Below are positions 26,086-36,205 of a DNA stretch of 64,000 nucleotides, one piece after another (position 1 is the stretch's first letter; each line of letters starts with the position of its first letter). The stretch is from CAMDTE01 sp964504345. Lineage in GTDB: Bacteria > Bacteroidota > Bacteroidia > Flavobacteriales > Schleiferiaceae. The notes beneath the pieces are model-generated. The model had not been told where the DNA came from and did not search any database. It worked only from the letters and a program-made list of their open reading frames with translations. The translations under genes and the position numbers were made by a program. The stretch is from assembly GCA_964504345.1 (NCBI GenBank), contig CAZDDX010000002.1, positions 334,517 through 398,516 of the forward strand, given 5' to 3'.

Positions 26086-26709
26086 GTGGAACCCACCGTC
26101 CCAAACCAACGGTCCGCTCGCTGGGCGCGCTTTTTGTCCACGGTCTTTCACCCCATGTTGGTTCCCACCCTGTTGGCGGTCCTATTTTTAGCGACCGCGC
26201 CAAACGGATGGAGTCTGCTTTCTTGGTGGAGTTTAGGAGCTGTTTTTTTGGGCACCGCTGTCGCTCCAGCCCTAACTGCTTTTGTACTGCTCCGCATGCA
26301 CTTGGTGAGTGCGTTTCAATTGCCCCTGCGCACGGACCGTCAGTGGCCGCTGGCCGTTGCTGCTGCCGGCATGTACTGGGCCTACAAACTGAATGTTCGC
26401 TGGGGTTTTCCGGAGGTGCTGACTTGGTCTTTGCTGGCCGGTTGCGCCACTATATTCTTGGTGTACGGTGCGCTCCTGTGGACCAAAGCCAGCGGCCACA
26501 CGGCCGGACTGGCCGCAGCCAGCGGCTCCATCGCTCTGGCTTCCTTGGAATGGGGCTGGTCTCCGGGGCCCCTGCTCGCTTCCGTATTTCTCTTGGGCGT
26601 AGTTGCCGCTGCCAGACTCCAGCTCCGCGCGCACACGCCCCTTGAAATTGCCTGGGGACTCCTCTTTGGTGCCTTGCCCGCCGTGGCCCTGTTGGCCGTG
26701 CGCGGGTGA
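26086..26709 (+). CDS. PAP2-like integral membrane protein
   Basis: A 207-aa protein of about six hydrophobic segments. KASGHTAGLAAASG and RLQLRAHTPLEIAWG echo the two C-terminal motifs of PAP2 phosphatases (SGH and SRxxxxxHxxxD). The Arg and both His are present, but the final Asp is replaced by Glu, and the first motif (KxxxxxxRP) survives only weakly as LRTDRQWP. It may be a lipid-phosphate phosphatase relative with altered activity. GTG start 5 bp after rpoN, so probably co-transcribed. Confidence 0.6.
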   Translation: MEPTVPNQRSARWARFLSTVFHPMLVPTLLAVLFLATAPNGWSLLSWWSLGAVFLGTAVAPALTAFVLLRMHLVSAFQLPLRTDRQWPLAVAAAGMYWAYKLNVRWGFPEVLTWSLLAGCATIFLVYGALLWTKASGHTAGLAAASGSIALASLEWGWSPGPLLASVFLLGVVAAARLQLRAHTPLEIAWGLLFGALPAVALLAVRG

Positions 26710-26824
26710 CATTGGCACGCTCCGTCGGTGGGAGGCGTCGTTCTCTCATTTCCTCTGCAGTTTCCGAGACTATGTGCTACATTCGTAACTGCAAAAATCC
26801 CCAACGATTCCAACCGATTCGACG

Positions 26825-29008
26825 ATGAAACGCATTCTACTTCTCCTCGCCCTGGTGCTGACCGCATCCTTTGGCGCGCGCGCCTCCCACATTTTGGGCG
26901 GAGACATTCAATACAAATACGTGGGCGACTCCACGGGCGTACCCAACCAGTACCGGATCAAACTGGTCATTTACTGGGAGCAAACCGCTTTTGACCCGGG
27001 CGCAACCCAAACGGTAACCATCCGTTCGGCCAGTTGCAACATCAACACCAACGTCACGGTGACCCGTCCGGGTGCTGCCATAAGTGCTGCTAACTTAGGT
27101 GCTTACGATTGCATCCAGCAAGGAGCGGGCAGCTCCGTGTACAACCCCATGATCAACGTCCACTACGGATACGTTGTTTTGCCTCAGGTCTGCAACGACT
27201 ACTACATGTACTGGCAAATCTGCTGCCGCGTATTCAACATTACGTCCTTGAACAACTCCGGCGGTCAAGGTTTTTACTTTGAAGCCGAATTGAACAACAC
27301 GCTGGGCAAAAACTCTTCGCCCAGTTTCGTGTCCATTCCGTTGAGCTACATCTGCATCGGCGGCTACACCAACTACCTGCAGAACGCCATTGAGTTGGAT
27401 GGGGACTCCATTGCCTACGAATTGCTCCCCGCACGACAGTTGGGCGGAACTACCGGTGTGGCACTGGGATACACCGCCGGCTACAGCTATACCTCTCCCA
27501 TTACCACCAGCGCCGCCAATCCCTTTGCACTCAATGCTCAAACGGGGAACATCACCTTTACGGCTACTCAAGCAGAGACTTCGGTCATCGCCGTCCGAGT
27601 CAACGAATATCGATACGATACGCTCTATGGTTTTTGGGAAAAAGTGGGGTCCTCCAACCGAGAAATCCAGGTTACCGTGGCCAACAACTGTTTGCCCATC
27701 GTAAATGCCGGAGTAAAGTTGAAGTTCCCGTCCCCCGGAGTGAGCTTGGACAACCGCGGTCGTCAAGTTCGCCAATACAACTGCCTGGACTCCTCCGTAA
27801 TGCTGCGCTTTACGTTGCCGGTGGAAATGACCTCCGTCTCCCCCGACGGCTCAGACTTCCGTTTGACCTCTCCCAACGGTCAACCCATTCCGATTTTAAA
27901 TTTGGTAGGCTACCCGGATTTCAACGGAGAAACGGACAGTTTGTTGGTCAAATTGAGCAAGCCGCTTTCGTTGAACGGGGACTACTTCCTCTACTCCAAA
28001 GTGGGCAACGACGGAAACACCCTGCTGAACAAGTGCGGCAAGGACATGAACGAGTTCGACACCATCATTTTGAAGGTGAACAACTGCATCAATTTGGACA
28101 TGCAGCTTCGGAACGTCTCCATCGATGAGGACGAACATCCGCATCTGTACTGGCGCATTGACCCCGCTACCTTCCCGTCCTACTTGTTCAACCTGTACCG
28201 CGTGTACCGTTCGGCGGACGGCGGTGCTTCCTACCAACCCATTGCTTCCTTGAACGACTCTGCGGCACGTGAATTTGTGGACGTCAGCGTAGACGCTGCC
28301 AAAGTAGATGCCCGATCCTACCGCTACTACGTGCAGATGATCCTGAACCAACAGCCCATGCCTCCCACCAACGTCGTGCACAGCATGTGGTTGCGTGGCG
28401 ATTTGACCACGGCTTCGAGCGTGCCCGTGGTTTGGAACGAATACAACGGTTGGAACAACCCACAGTACCAAATTCAGTGGGGTACCAGCATTGGGCCCAA
28501 TCTTTGGTTGTGGGAAAACTACGGTACGCCAAACGGGGACACCACCGCAACCGTAGTGCACCCGAACTTAGGGCCGGGTCTATACGCGGTGCGCATTCGT
28601 ACGGTGCGCAACATGAGCCAAGTCTCAGCAGAAGATACCGCCTGGTCCAACTGGATTCAGGTAGGCGAGCCGGTACCGCCGATTCCGCCGATTGACTCCT
28701 TAACGGTGCCCAACGTATTCACCCCCAACGGCGACGGCCAAAACGACGGATTCACCATCCGCGGATTGATGAGCTACCAAACGGACCGCATTGTGAAGAT
28801 TTTTGACCGCACCGGAATTTTGGTGTACGAGAACTACAACTACGACAACAGCAACCCTTGGAAGGGTGAAGACCGCCAAGGTCAGCCACTTCCGGCCGGT
28901 GTGTACTTCTACATCGTGGAAGCGTTTGACGCCGCCAACAACACGCCACCAGCTTACGCCGGTCGCCGTCGGCAGTGGAAGGGCAACGTGACGTTGCTGC
29001 AGAAGTAA
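26825..29008 (+). CDS. Secreted protein with T9SS type B (CHU_C-like) C-terminal domain
   Basis: A 727-aa exported protein. The signal peptide is about 20 residues (MKRILLLLALVLTASFGARA) and is followed by the common Bacteroidota opening SHILGGDIQYKYVG. The C-terminal 95 residues begin VPNVFTPNGDGQNDGFTIRG and contain VKIFDRTGILVYE and AGVYFYIVE, the gliding-motility-associated/CHU_C sorting domain. A fibronectin-like module probably occupies about 425-525. It should cross the outer membrane by type IX secretion. The function of the main body is unknown. A TACATTCG near-match -7 box lies at 26778-26785. Confidence 0.88.
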   Translation: MKRILLLLALVLTASFGARASHILGGDIQYKYVGDSTGVPNQYRIKLVIYWEQTAFDPGATQTVTIRSASCNINTNVTVTRPGAAISAANLGAYDCIQQGAGSSVYNPMINVHYGYVVLPQVCNDYYMYWQICCRVFNITSLNNSGGQGFYFEAELNNTLGKNSSPSFVSIPLSYICIGGYTNYLQNAIELDGDSIAYELLPARQLGGTTGVALGYTAGYSYTSPITTSAANPFALNAQTGNITFTATQAETSVIAVRVNEYRYDTLYGFWEKVGSSNREIQVTVANNCLPIVNAGVKLKFPSPGVSLDNRGRQVRQYNCLDSSVMLRFTLPVEMTSVSPDGSDFRLTSPNGQPIPILNLVGYPDFNGETDSLLVKLSKPLSLNGDYFLYSKVGNDGNTLLNKCGKDMNEFDTIILKVNNCINLDMQLRNVSIDEDEHPHLYWRIDPATFPSYLFNLYRVYRSADGGASYQPIASLNDSAAREFVDVSVDAAKVDARSYRYYVQMILNQQPMPPTNVVHSMWLRGDLTTASSVPVVWNEYNGWNNPQYQIQWGTSIGPNLWLWENYGTPNGDTTATVVHPNLGPGLYAVRIRTVRNMSQVSAEDTAWSNWIQVGEPVPPIPPIDSLTVPNVFTPNGDGQNDGFTIRGLMSYQTDRIVKIFDRTGILVYENYNYDNSNPWKGEDRQGQPLPAGVYFYIVEAFDAANNTPPAYAGRRRQWKGNVTLLQK

Positions 29009-29043
29009 GCCATCTTTTTTGAACGCGCCGGGAGGCGCGCTGA

Positions 29044-29079
29044 AGCGAGGGCCGCCCGGTGGGCGGCCCTCGCTGTTTT
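29044..29079 (+). terminator. Rho-independent terminator after the T9SS protein gene
   Basis: A perfect 14-bp GC-rich stem (29044-29057 with 29061-29074) has a GGT loop and is followed by GTTTTT. Confidence 0.9.
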
Positions 29080-29120
29080 TAGGCCCATTTGTTTTCCGCC
29101 CGTGCTGTGTTTGTACGCTG

Positions 29121-29128
29121 TAGTTTTG
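29121..29128 (+). promoter_or_regulatory. -7 promoter box for uvrC
   Basis: TAGTTTTG, an exact TAnnTTTG match, 4 nt before the uvrC GTG. This supports that GTG as the start and predicts a leaderless mRNA. Confidence 0.7.
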
Positions 29129-29132
29129 TGCT

Positions 29133-30956
29133 GTGCCCGACGGTTTGGATCCCTTTGCCCATTTGCGCGTTTTCTTGCGCAGTCTGCCCGAAAAACCGGG
29201 CATCTACAAGCACATCGATGCCGAAGACAAGATTCTGTACATCGGGAAAGCCAAAAGCCTGAAGAACCGAGTCAACTCCTACTTCCGGGGCAAGCACGAC
29301 AACCAACGCCTCCAAAACATGGTGCTTCAGGTCCGTCGGATTGAATTCATGGTGACGGAGACCGAGTACGAGGCGCTTTTGCTGGAAAATACCCTGATCA
29401 AAAAGGAGCAGCCCAAGTACAACATCAACCTGAAGGACGGCAAGAGCTACCCGTGGATCGTCATCAAAAAAGAGCGATTCCCGCGGGTTTACCCCACCTT
29501 TCAGTTCAAGCCGCGCGAAGGCGAATACTACGGACCCTACGTGTCCAGCAAGGGCATGTACACGGTGTTGGACTTGATCAAACAGCTGTATCCTTTGCGC
29601 ACCTGCAATCTGGCCCTGACGAAAGACAACATTCGTCAAGGCAAATTCAAAGTTTGTTTGGAGTACCACCTCAAGAACTGCAAGGGGCCGTGCGTGGGAG
29701 ATCAGTCTGAGACGGAATACGCGCGGACACTGGAATCCGTTCGCTCCCTCCTGAAAGGACGCCTGCGCAACGCCAAAAAAATACTCCACCAGCAGATGGA
29801 GGAGCAGGCCGCCGCGCTGGAGTTTGAGGCCGCACAAGAATCCAAGGAGCGCTTGCTGCTGTTGGAAAAATACCAGGCCAAGTCCACCGTGGTGAACCCA
29901 ACGGTTGGAGACGCCGACGTCTTCACGCTATTGAGCGATGCTGAGTTTGCCTACGTCAACGGTTTGGTGCTGCGCGAAGGCGCGGTGGTGCGCGGGCACA
30001 CCTTGGAGTTCAAAAAGAAACTGGACGAGTCCGACGCGGAACTTTTGGCCGTAGGCGTGGCCGAATTGCGGGAGCTCTTTGGCTCGGAGTCGTCGGAAAT
30101 CCTGCTATCCCAACCGCTGGACTTGGAGATCGACGGGGTCAAGGTCACGGTTCCCCAGCGAGGCGATAAAGTGCGGCTGATTGAACTGTCTTTGCGCAAC
30201 GCACGCGCCTACCGTCTGGAAAAGTTGAAGAATTTGAGCATTGTAGATCCGGACCGGCATGTAAACCGGTTGATGAAGCAGATGCAGACGGACCTTCGGT
30301 TGCCGGTGGAGCCGCGGCATTTTGAGTGTTTTGACAACTCCAATTTTCATGGGGATTTTCCGGTGAGCGCCTGCGTGGTGTTCAAAGACGGCAAACCGTC
30401 CAAACGGGACTACCGCCATTTCAACGTGAAAACGGTGGAGGGACCCAACGACTTTGCCACCATGGCGGAGGTCATTACGCGCCGCTACAAACGTTTGTTG
30501 GAGGAAGAGCAGCCGCTGCCGCAGTTGATTTTGGTGGACGGAGGAAAGGGGCAGCTCTCTGCCGCCTTAGAGGCCCTGAATGAACTGGGGTTGCGCGGCA
30601 AAATTTCCATCATCGGCATTGCCAAACGTTTGGAAGAACTGTACTACCCCGGAGACAGCGACCCCCTTTATTTGGACAAGCGGTCGGAAACGCTGAAGGT
30701 GCTTCAGCGCGCCCGGGACGAGGCGCATCGGTTTGGCATTACGCACCACAGAAACCGACGGAGCAAGGGAACCATTGCCACACGGCTGGAAACGATTCCT
30801 GGTGTGGGTCCGGCCACCGTGGAACTTTTGCTGTCCCACTTCAAAAGTGCGGCGGGCATTGAACGGGCTACGCTGGAGGAAGTGGTGGCGGTGGTGGGCA
30901 GCAAAAAGGCTGCGGCCGTCAAGGCGGCGTTGGATGCTCCCGAGGCGGAAAATTAG
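29133..30956 (+). CDS. uvrC: Excinuclease ABC subunit C
   Basis: Makes the dual incisions in nucleotide excision repair with UvrAB. The 607-aa product has an N-terminal GIY-YIG nuclease (KPGIYKHIDAEDKILYIGKAKSLKNRV, about residues 22-48), a UVR domain near 205-235 that binds UvrB, a C-terminal RNase H-like nuclease (ECFDNSNFHG and LILVDGGKGQL), and a terminal helix-hairpin-helix (TIPGVGPATVELLLSHF). It starts at a GTG directly after its promoter box. Confidence 0.96.
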   Translation: MPDGLDPFAHLRVFLRSLPEKPGIYKHIDAEDKILYIGKAKSLKNRVNSYFRGKHDNQRLQNMVLQVRRIEFMVTETEYEALLLENTLIKKEQPKYNINLKDGKSYPWIVIKKERFPRVYPTFQFKPREGEYYGPYVSSKGMYTVLDLIKQLYPLRTCNLALTKDNIRQGKFKVCLEYHLKNCKGPCVGDQSETEYARTLESVRSLLKGRLRNAKKILHQQMEEQAAALEFEAAQESKERLLLLEKYQAKSTVVNPTVGDADVFTLLSDAEFAYVNGLVLREGAVVRGHTLEFKKKLDESDAELLAVGVAELRELFGSESSEILLSQPLDLEIDGVKVTVPQRGDKVRLIELSLRNARAYRLEKLKNLSIVDPDRHVNRLMKQMQTDLRLPVEPRHFECFDNSNFHGDFPVSACVVFKDGKPSKRDYRHFNVKTVEGPNDFATMAEVITRRYKRLLEEEQPLPQLILVDGGKGQLSAALEALNELGLRGKISIIGIAKRLEELYYPGDSDPLYLDKRSETLKVLQRARDEAHRFGITHHRNRRSKGTIATRLETIPGVGPATVELLLSHFKSAAGIERATLEEVVAVVGSKKAAAVKAALDAPEAEN

Positions 30957-31028
30957 CCATTTCCCGAGCCGTCCAGCTGATTTGGAGGCAATTATCCTTT
31001 GAACTTTTTTTCGAGTGTCCGTGTTATC

Positions 31029-33011
31029 ATGCTTAAATCAGGTGCTCAACCGGTGCAACAAAAGGAAGAATTCGGTCGATCTGGGGCGGATGCGGGCTCT
31101 CGACTTTTTGGGTCCTATCGGTACCTGTGGCCTTTGACTGCCATTTGGGTAGTTGTCCTCTGTTGCGCCCCGACCCATCTGAACGCACAACGGCAGAACA
31201 ACCATTGGTACTTCGGATACAATTCTGCCCTGCAATTCTCAACCGGCTCGCCTGTTCCGTTGACCAACAGCGCAATGGCAACCAGCGAGGGTTCTGCAAC
31301 GGTGTCGGATCGTCAAACGGGTGATTTGCTTTTCTACACCAACGGATTATCCATTTGGAACCGGAATCACGTTGTGATGCCCAACGGTTCTGGATTGCTA
31401 GGCGGGTCGCCAACGCTGACCTCGTCCACCACCGCCGCACTGATTGTTCCGCGTCCCTGGAATCCCAATCAATACTATGTTTTTACGGCCGACGAAGCGT
31501 TTGGCCCAAGTGGGCTTCGCTTCAACTTAGTAGACATGACCCTGAACGGAGGTTTGGGCGACGTGGTGAGCGGCCAAAAAAACGTTCTTGTTGAGAGCGA
31601 TACGTACGAAAAAATCGCCTATGCCCCCAGGACGTCCGGGGGTTATTGGTTGATAACCCAAAAAGTCGACAACGTATACTGTGCATGGCCCATTACGTCC
31701 GCTGGAATTGGAGCGGCTGTTGTTTCTATTGCGGGCGCTGGCACATCAAATCCATCCGGCTGGATTAAATTCTCCAGCGATTTTACGCGAATGGCAAGCG
31801 TCAACCCCTTTGGAGGCGTAGACCTGCTGGGGTTTGATCAATCGACTGGATTGTTGCAATCGCAGGACACCTTGAGCATCCCTTGCTGCGGATCCGTCTA
31901 CGGATTGGAATTCTCTCCAAGCGGTCGCTTTCTGTATGTGAGCTCGATTGCCAAAGGAGTCTATCAATTTGACTTGACGGCGCCCTCGGTGAACGGAAGT
32001 GGTGTTTACTTAGGAAGCGCCACCAGCAATGTGGCCTCCCTTCAATTAGGCCCAGATTGCATCCTTTATGCTGCTGGCGGTGCGTTGGCGTCCATCCCAC
32101 AACCGGATTTGTTGGCTCCCAACTGTGGCTTTGTGCTTCCCACGCTCAATGTGGGAACCTCCTACGGACTGCCGCCCAAGGTCTTTTACGAAGATGAGGT
32201 TGTTCCAACTGCCGGCCAGGTTTCCATTTTGGACTCGTGTGCCGGCGATTCTTTGCGCTTTGCGTTGACCGGTGGTGCATTTACCGGTGCGTTGCAATGG
32301 GATCTGCGCAATGCAACCGGCTCCCTTCAATTGCGTTCTAATTCCACCAATACCGTCGCGGGCTTTCCGGGGCTGCCGTCGGGCAAGTACCTCGTGCAGG
32401 TTCGGGGAACCTTTGGCTGTGAAGCTTTTGAGCTTTTGGACAGCGTCCATGTGGTCGACTGCTCCAACACCTGTGCTGTGGGTATTGATGTCTCCGGTTT
32501 TTGTTCCGACGAGCCTATTCGTATCCGTGCAGTGGGTCCGGACTCCATTCAGAGCGCGCAATGGTCTTTGACCGGTGCTCAGGACTCAAGCTTCACCCGG
32601 TCCAGCAACAACTTGGAATGGGTTATTGCAGCGCTTCCTCCCGGAAACTATTGGATTCAAGTTCGGACTCAAGTTTTCTGTGCCACCAGCAGCACCCAAA
32701 ACGACACCACAACCGTTTATTGGACCGTGGAAGATTGTCTTCCCTGCTCGCTGTTTGTACCGAACGCCTTCACCCCAAACGAGGATCAAATCAACGACGG
32801 GTTTTTCGCCAGTATTGATTCTTGTTCCTTCCGGGATTTCAATTTGAAAATTTTCAATCGCTGGGGACTTTTGGTCTTTGAATCAACGAATCCTTTTGAA
32901 CCTTGGGAACCGGTAGACATTCCGGACGGCGTGTATGCCTATCGCGTATTCGTGCAAGACGCACGCGGCCGCGTCACCGACCGCACGGGTTTGGTGCACT
33001 TGATTCGATGA
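31029..33011 (+). CDS. Secreted beta-propeller-like protein with T9SS type B C-terminal domain
   Basis: A 660-aa protein. A hydrophobic export segment lies unusually far in (about residues 36-54, LTAIWVVVLCCAPTHLNA), after a polar N-terminus, so the real start may be later. The body (about 55-385) has the NNHWYFGYNSALQFSTG...LLFYTNGLSIWNR pattern of a common Bacteroidota secreted family that resembles WD40/YVTN propellers. The last 90 residues begin VPNAFTPNEDQINDGFF and carry LKIFNRWGLLVFES, the CHU_C sorting domain. It belongs to the cell-surface or secreted T9SS cargo; no enzymatic motif was seen. Confidence 0.85.
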   Translation: MLKSGAQPVQQKEEFGRSGADAGSRLFGSYRYLWPLTAIWVVVLCCAPTHLNAQRQNNHWYFGYNSALQFSTGSPVPLTNSAMATSEGSATVSDRQTGDLLFYTNGLSIWNRNHVVMPNGSGLLGGSPTLTSSTTAALIVPRPWNPNQYYVFTADEAFGPSGLRFNLVDMTLNGGLGDVVSGQKNVLVESDTYEKIAYAPRTSGGYWLITQKVDNVYCAWPITSAGIGAAVVSIAGAGTSNPSGWIKFSSDFTRMASVNPFGGVDLLGFDQSTGLLQSQDTLSIPCCGSVYGLEFSPSGRFLYVSSIAKGVYQFDLTAPSVNGSGVYLGSATSNVASLQLGPDCILYAAGGALASIPQPDLLAPNCGFVLPTLNVGTSYGLPPKVFYEDEVVPTAGQVSILDSCAGDSLRFALTGGAFTGALQWDLRNATGSLQLRSNSTNTVAGFPGLPSGKYLVQVRGTFGCEAFELLDSVHVVDCSNTCAVGIDVSGFCSDEPIRIRAVGPDSIQSAQWSLTGAQDSSFTRSSNNLEWVIAALPPGNYWIQVRTQVFCATSSTQNDTTTVYWTVEDCLPCSLFVPNAFTPNEDQINDGFFASIDSCSFRDFNLKIFNRWGLLVFESTNPFEPWEPVDIPDGVYAYRVFVQDARGRVTDRTGLVHLIR

Positions 33012-33051
33012 CGTTTGGCCCCAACGTCAACACCATACGCTCTGCAATAAT

Positions 33052-33738
33052 TCAAGACTTTTTCTCCTCCCGAAGCACCTTACCGTCCTCCAAGTGGAAG
33101 GTGCGTCGGGCGCGGTCCACCACACGGGGGTCGTGGGTGGAGAACAAGAACAAGGTGCCCTCCGTGCGGTTCAGGTCTACCATGATGTCCAACAGCGTGG
33201 AGGCGCTTTTGGAATCCAGGTTTGCGGTGGGTTCGTCCGCCAAAACAAAAGCGGGTTTGGACGCCAGCGCGCGCGCCACAGCCACGCGTTGCTGTTGACC
33301 TCCAGACAGTTGTGCCGGGCGGTGGTGGGCCTTGTCTGCCAATCCTACGGCGTCCAACAGCTCCATACCGCGTCGGTTGCGCTCGGCCGCGGCAACACCT
33401 TGCAACTCCAAAATAAAGACGGTATTCTCCAGGGCCGTCAACACGGGAATGAGGTTGTAAGCCTGAAAAACAAAACCAATGTGCTCCAGTCGGAACCGAA
33501 CCAAGTCCGCGTCGGAAAGAGTGCTCAAATCGGTGCCGCTCACCACCACACTTCCTGCAGTAGGGCGGTCCAGCCCCCCAATCAAGTTGAGCAGGGTGGT
33601 TTTTCCGCAGCCCGAAGGTCCTACAAGTGCGGCGAATTCGCCGGCCTCCAGCGTCAAATCAACGGAATCCACCGCCACCACGTCGGAGGCCGTTTCGGTG
33701 TATACTTTGCGGAGGTTGGAAAGAGTAATGAGGCTCAT
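33052..33738 (-). CDS. ABC transporter ATP-binding protein (LolD/MacB type)
   Basis: A 228-aa ATPase with Walker A GPSGCGKTT (about residues 39-47), the signature LSGGQQQRVAVARAL (about 143) and Walker B VLADEPTANLDS. The LolD/MacB/FtsE subfamily is indicated by the adjoining FtsX-type permeases and by the wording VDLTLEAGEFAALVGPSG. It is the last of four genes joined by ATGA overlaps. It probably powers mechanotransmission-type removal of lipids, lipoproteins or a small molecule from the inner membrane. Confidence 0.92.
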   Translation of the reverse strand: MSLITLSNLRKVYTETASDVVAVDSVDLTLEAGEFAALVGPSGCGKTTLLNLIGGLDRPTAGSVVVSGTDLSTLSDADLVRFRLEHIGFVFQAYNLIPVLTALENTVFILELQGVAAAERNRRGMELLDAVGLADKAHHRPAQLSGGQQQRVAVARALASKPAFVLADEPTANLDSKSASTLLDIMVDLNRTEGTLFLFSTHDPRVVDRARRTFHLEDGKVLREEKKS

Positions 33739-34991
33739 AGGGCGCGCATGCTTTCGATGGGATTGAGGGAGACGGCTTTGCGTGCAGGCATCAGAGACGC
33801 CAAAAGGGATAGAACAAAAACCAAGGCCACCACGGGCAAGTACCAGTGGGTCACCACTTGGGGGTAGATGACGGGCGAAATGCCGAATTCAGCAAGGCCG
33901 TCGGCAAATGCTTCTAAGGAAATTCCGGTGCGGTTGGTGACCACCAGGGTGGCGTGGCCCAACAGGAGGCCAAAGGGTAGCCCGATGCCGGTGAGCAAGA
34001 CGGTTTCCAGCACCACCAATGCAAAAACGCGCTGGCGGGTGAGGCCCACGGCCATCAACATGCCCAGCTCCCGTTGACGCTCCAAAATAGCCATGAGCAT
34101 GGTATTCAGGATGCCAAAGGCCATGGCCAAAAGCATGATGCCCATAAACAGGAGCAACGCTTGGGCCATTATTTCGTCTACGTAGCCCATTTCCGGGGCC
34201 GTTTTGCGCCAAGATTTCACCTGAAATGCGGGGAAATCTTCTTGAATCTGGTCGCAAACCGCTTCCAAAGACTCTTTCTGGCGCGCAGCCGACGGATCGA
34301 TCCGAAAAGCTAAGTCGTGCGCTGCATGCGGAACACCCAGTTCGGTTGCGAGTTTGTCCATGCGAACGTAGGCCACGGCTTCCTCCGTGAGGTTGGAGGT
34401 GCCGTCGTAGAGACCTTCCACGGTGTACAAGGTGCTGTGGACGGTGGCGGCGGTGTCCTGGTAGGTAAAAACGACGGGGTCCCCCACGCGCAAATCCAAG
34501 CGTTTGGCCAAGGCCTGGCCCACCACCACGCCGTTGAATTCGCGTGCGGTGTCGGTCAAAAAAGCGCCGTGGGGCAAGCGGTGCGGAACGGTGAAGAGCT
34601 GGGCTTCTCGCTGGGGATCCACTCCTTGGAGGAGCAATCCGCTGGAACCCAGGGCCGCCTGCACCATGGCGGGCACTTGCAAGCGCGGAGCCACCCCGCG
34701 CACGTCCGGGCGGGCCTCCAACTGAGCAACGGCGGCAGAAGCATTGGGTAGGAGGGCGCGCAGGTTGGTGCCGTCTGCGGTGTAGCCCGCAACGTGAACG
34801 TGGCCGTGGGCCAAATAGTCGTCGATGGCGTCTTGCACACGGGCGTCGTTGATGCCGCTGGCCCAGCCCATGAGGAAGAGCCCAGCCCACACACCCAATC
34901 CCATGGAAACAAATACCACGGAGCTGCGCACGGGATTGCGCCAGATGTTGCGCCACGCCATGCGCAGCAGGAGTACCAAACCGGGCGTCAT
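33735..34991 (-). CDS. FtsX-like ABC permease (second of two)
   Basis: A 418-aa permease with the LolC/MacB architecture. One membrane helix is at about residues 20-42, then a large periplasmic domain (about 45-270), then three helices at about 280-305, 325-350 and 375-400. It ends SLMPARKAVSLNPIESMRAL, the typical cytoplasmic tail of the family (P-A-R-K-A...P-ieaLR). Its ATG overlaps the stop of the first permease, and its own stop overlaps the ATPase start. Confidence 0.9.
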   Translation of the reverse strand: MTPGLVLLLRMAWRNIWRNPVRSSVVFVSMGLGVWAGLFLMGWASGINDARVQDAIDDYLAHGHVHVAGYTADGTNLRALLPNASAAVAQLEARPDVRGVAPRLQVPAMVQAALGSSGLLLQGVDPQREAQLFTVPHRLPHGAFLTDTAREFNGVVVGQALAKRLDLRVGDPVVFTYQDTAATVHSTLYTVEGLYDGTSNLTEEAVAYVRMDKLATELGVPHAAHDLAFRIDPSAARQKESLEAVCDQIQEDFPAFQVKSWRKTAPEMGYVDEIMAQALLLFMGIMLLAMAFGILNTMLMAILERQRELGMLMAVGLTRQRVFALVVLETVLLTGIGLPFGLLLGHATLVVTNRTGISLEAFADGLAEFGISPVIYPQVVTHWYLPVVALVFVLSLLASLMPARKAVSLNPIESMRAL

Positions 34992-36205
34992 CCGCGAAAA
35001 ACCGTTGGAGCGTTAAACACAGCGCGCACCGGCCACAAAGCCACCAGAACGGCCAACAACCAAATGAGCAGGGCGTGGGTCACCACAATGGAGGGGTCCA
35101 TGCTGGGGGGTAAAATGGGCGCCCAGCCCTGACGTACAATAGCTTCCGCCAATTCTCCGCGCAACCGCAGGGGGTATACGTGCATCACTTCCATGGCCAA
35201 CCGACCGGCGCCGCCGCCAATCAAGGCACCCAATGCCGCCAGAAAGGTCGCCTCCAGAAAGACGGTGGCGGCCAGGAGCCGACGAGAAACTCCCAGTGCG
35301 ATTTGCATGCTGAACTCGCGTTTGCGTTCCTCCGCCAGCATCAGCATGGTGCCCAACAAGCCAAAACCAATGACCACGTACAGCACGGAAAGCACCACCA
35401 ACCCGCCGGTGGAATCCGCGCGAATGGCTTGGTCCAGCTCCGGCATTCGCTCCTCCCAAGTGCGCCAAACGGCTCCTTCCAGCGGATGGTCTTGGGGCAG
35501 CCGCGCCGCTACGGCGCGGTGGTTGGTGGGTTCGTCCGGAGACAAAACCACGGAGGTCCACATCCCGTAAGCGCCGTAAAACTGTTGGGCGTCGGGCAGG
35601 GAAATAACGGCCAAACGCTTCTCCAAATCCGGATTTCCCACGGTGACTTCGCCGGCCACCACAAACCCTCCGTTGGCCAGGCTGCCTTGGTACCCTTGGC
35701 CCAAACCCACCACGGAGTCGCCCACGGTGACGCCCAGCTGCCGCGCCAATCCGGGGCCCAGCCAAATGCTTCCGGGCGGGCCGTCGCCCACGCCGCGCTT
35801 TTCGCGCGCCGCGTCTATCCCCACCAATTGGGCGGCACTCCCACCCTGGGCGCCACTGAGCCAAGCAAACCCAGAAACGCGCGGCGCGGCCTTGCCCACC
35901 TGATCGTCTGCCTCTACGGCCGCCAGCCACTCCGGATTTTCCGGCAAGGCCGCGTCCAAAGACTGCAGGGGCCAATACCCCTCGGCTGCAACCTCTGTGT
36001 AGCCCAAAACATTGCCCACCAAGGTCTCGATCATGTGGCCGTACACGCCCAGCTGCAGCGACCGCATGACCACCGCAAAAAACAACGCAAAGGCTACGGC
36101 CGCCAAAGAAATAGCACTGCGGCGGCGGTTGCGCCCCAAATTACGCCACGCCAAACGCAGCGCCAAGCGCACGGCCCCCTGCGGCGGCTTTTGGAAAGCG
36201 ATCAT
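34988..36205 (-). CDS. FtsX-like ABC permease (first of two)
   Basis: A 405-aa paralogue of the following permease with the same helix, periplasmic domain, three-helix order. The N-terminal RLAWRNLGRNRRRSAISL motif is shared with the neighbour's RMAWRNIWRNPVRSSVVFVSM, suggesting the two form a heterodimer like LolC/LolE. The C-terminal tail is less conserved than its partner's (WPVRAVFNAPTVFRG). ATGA overlaps on both sides show tight translational coupling. Confidence 0.9.
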   Translation of the reverse strand: MIAFQKPPQGAVRLALRLAWRNLGRNRRRSAISLAAVAFALFFAVVMRSLQLGVYGHMIETLVGNVLGYTEVAAEGYWPLQSLDAALPENPEWLAAVEADDQVGKAAPRVSGFAWLSGAQGGSAAQLVGIDAAREKRGVGDGPPGSIWLGPGLARQLGVTVGDSVVGLGQGYQGSLANGGFVVAGEVTVGNPDLEKRLAVISLPDAQQFYGAYGMWTSVVLSPDEPTNHRAVAARLPQDHPLEGAVWRTWEERMPELDQAIRADSTGGLVVLSVLYVVIGFGLLGTMLMLAEERKREFSMQIALGVSRRLLAATVFLEATFLAALGALIGGGAGRLAMEVMHVYPLRLRGELAEAIVRQGWAPILPPSMDPSIVVTHALLIWLLAVLVALWPVRAVFNAPTVFRG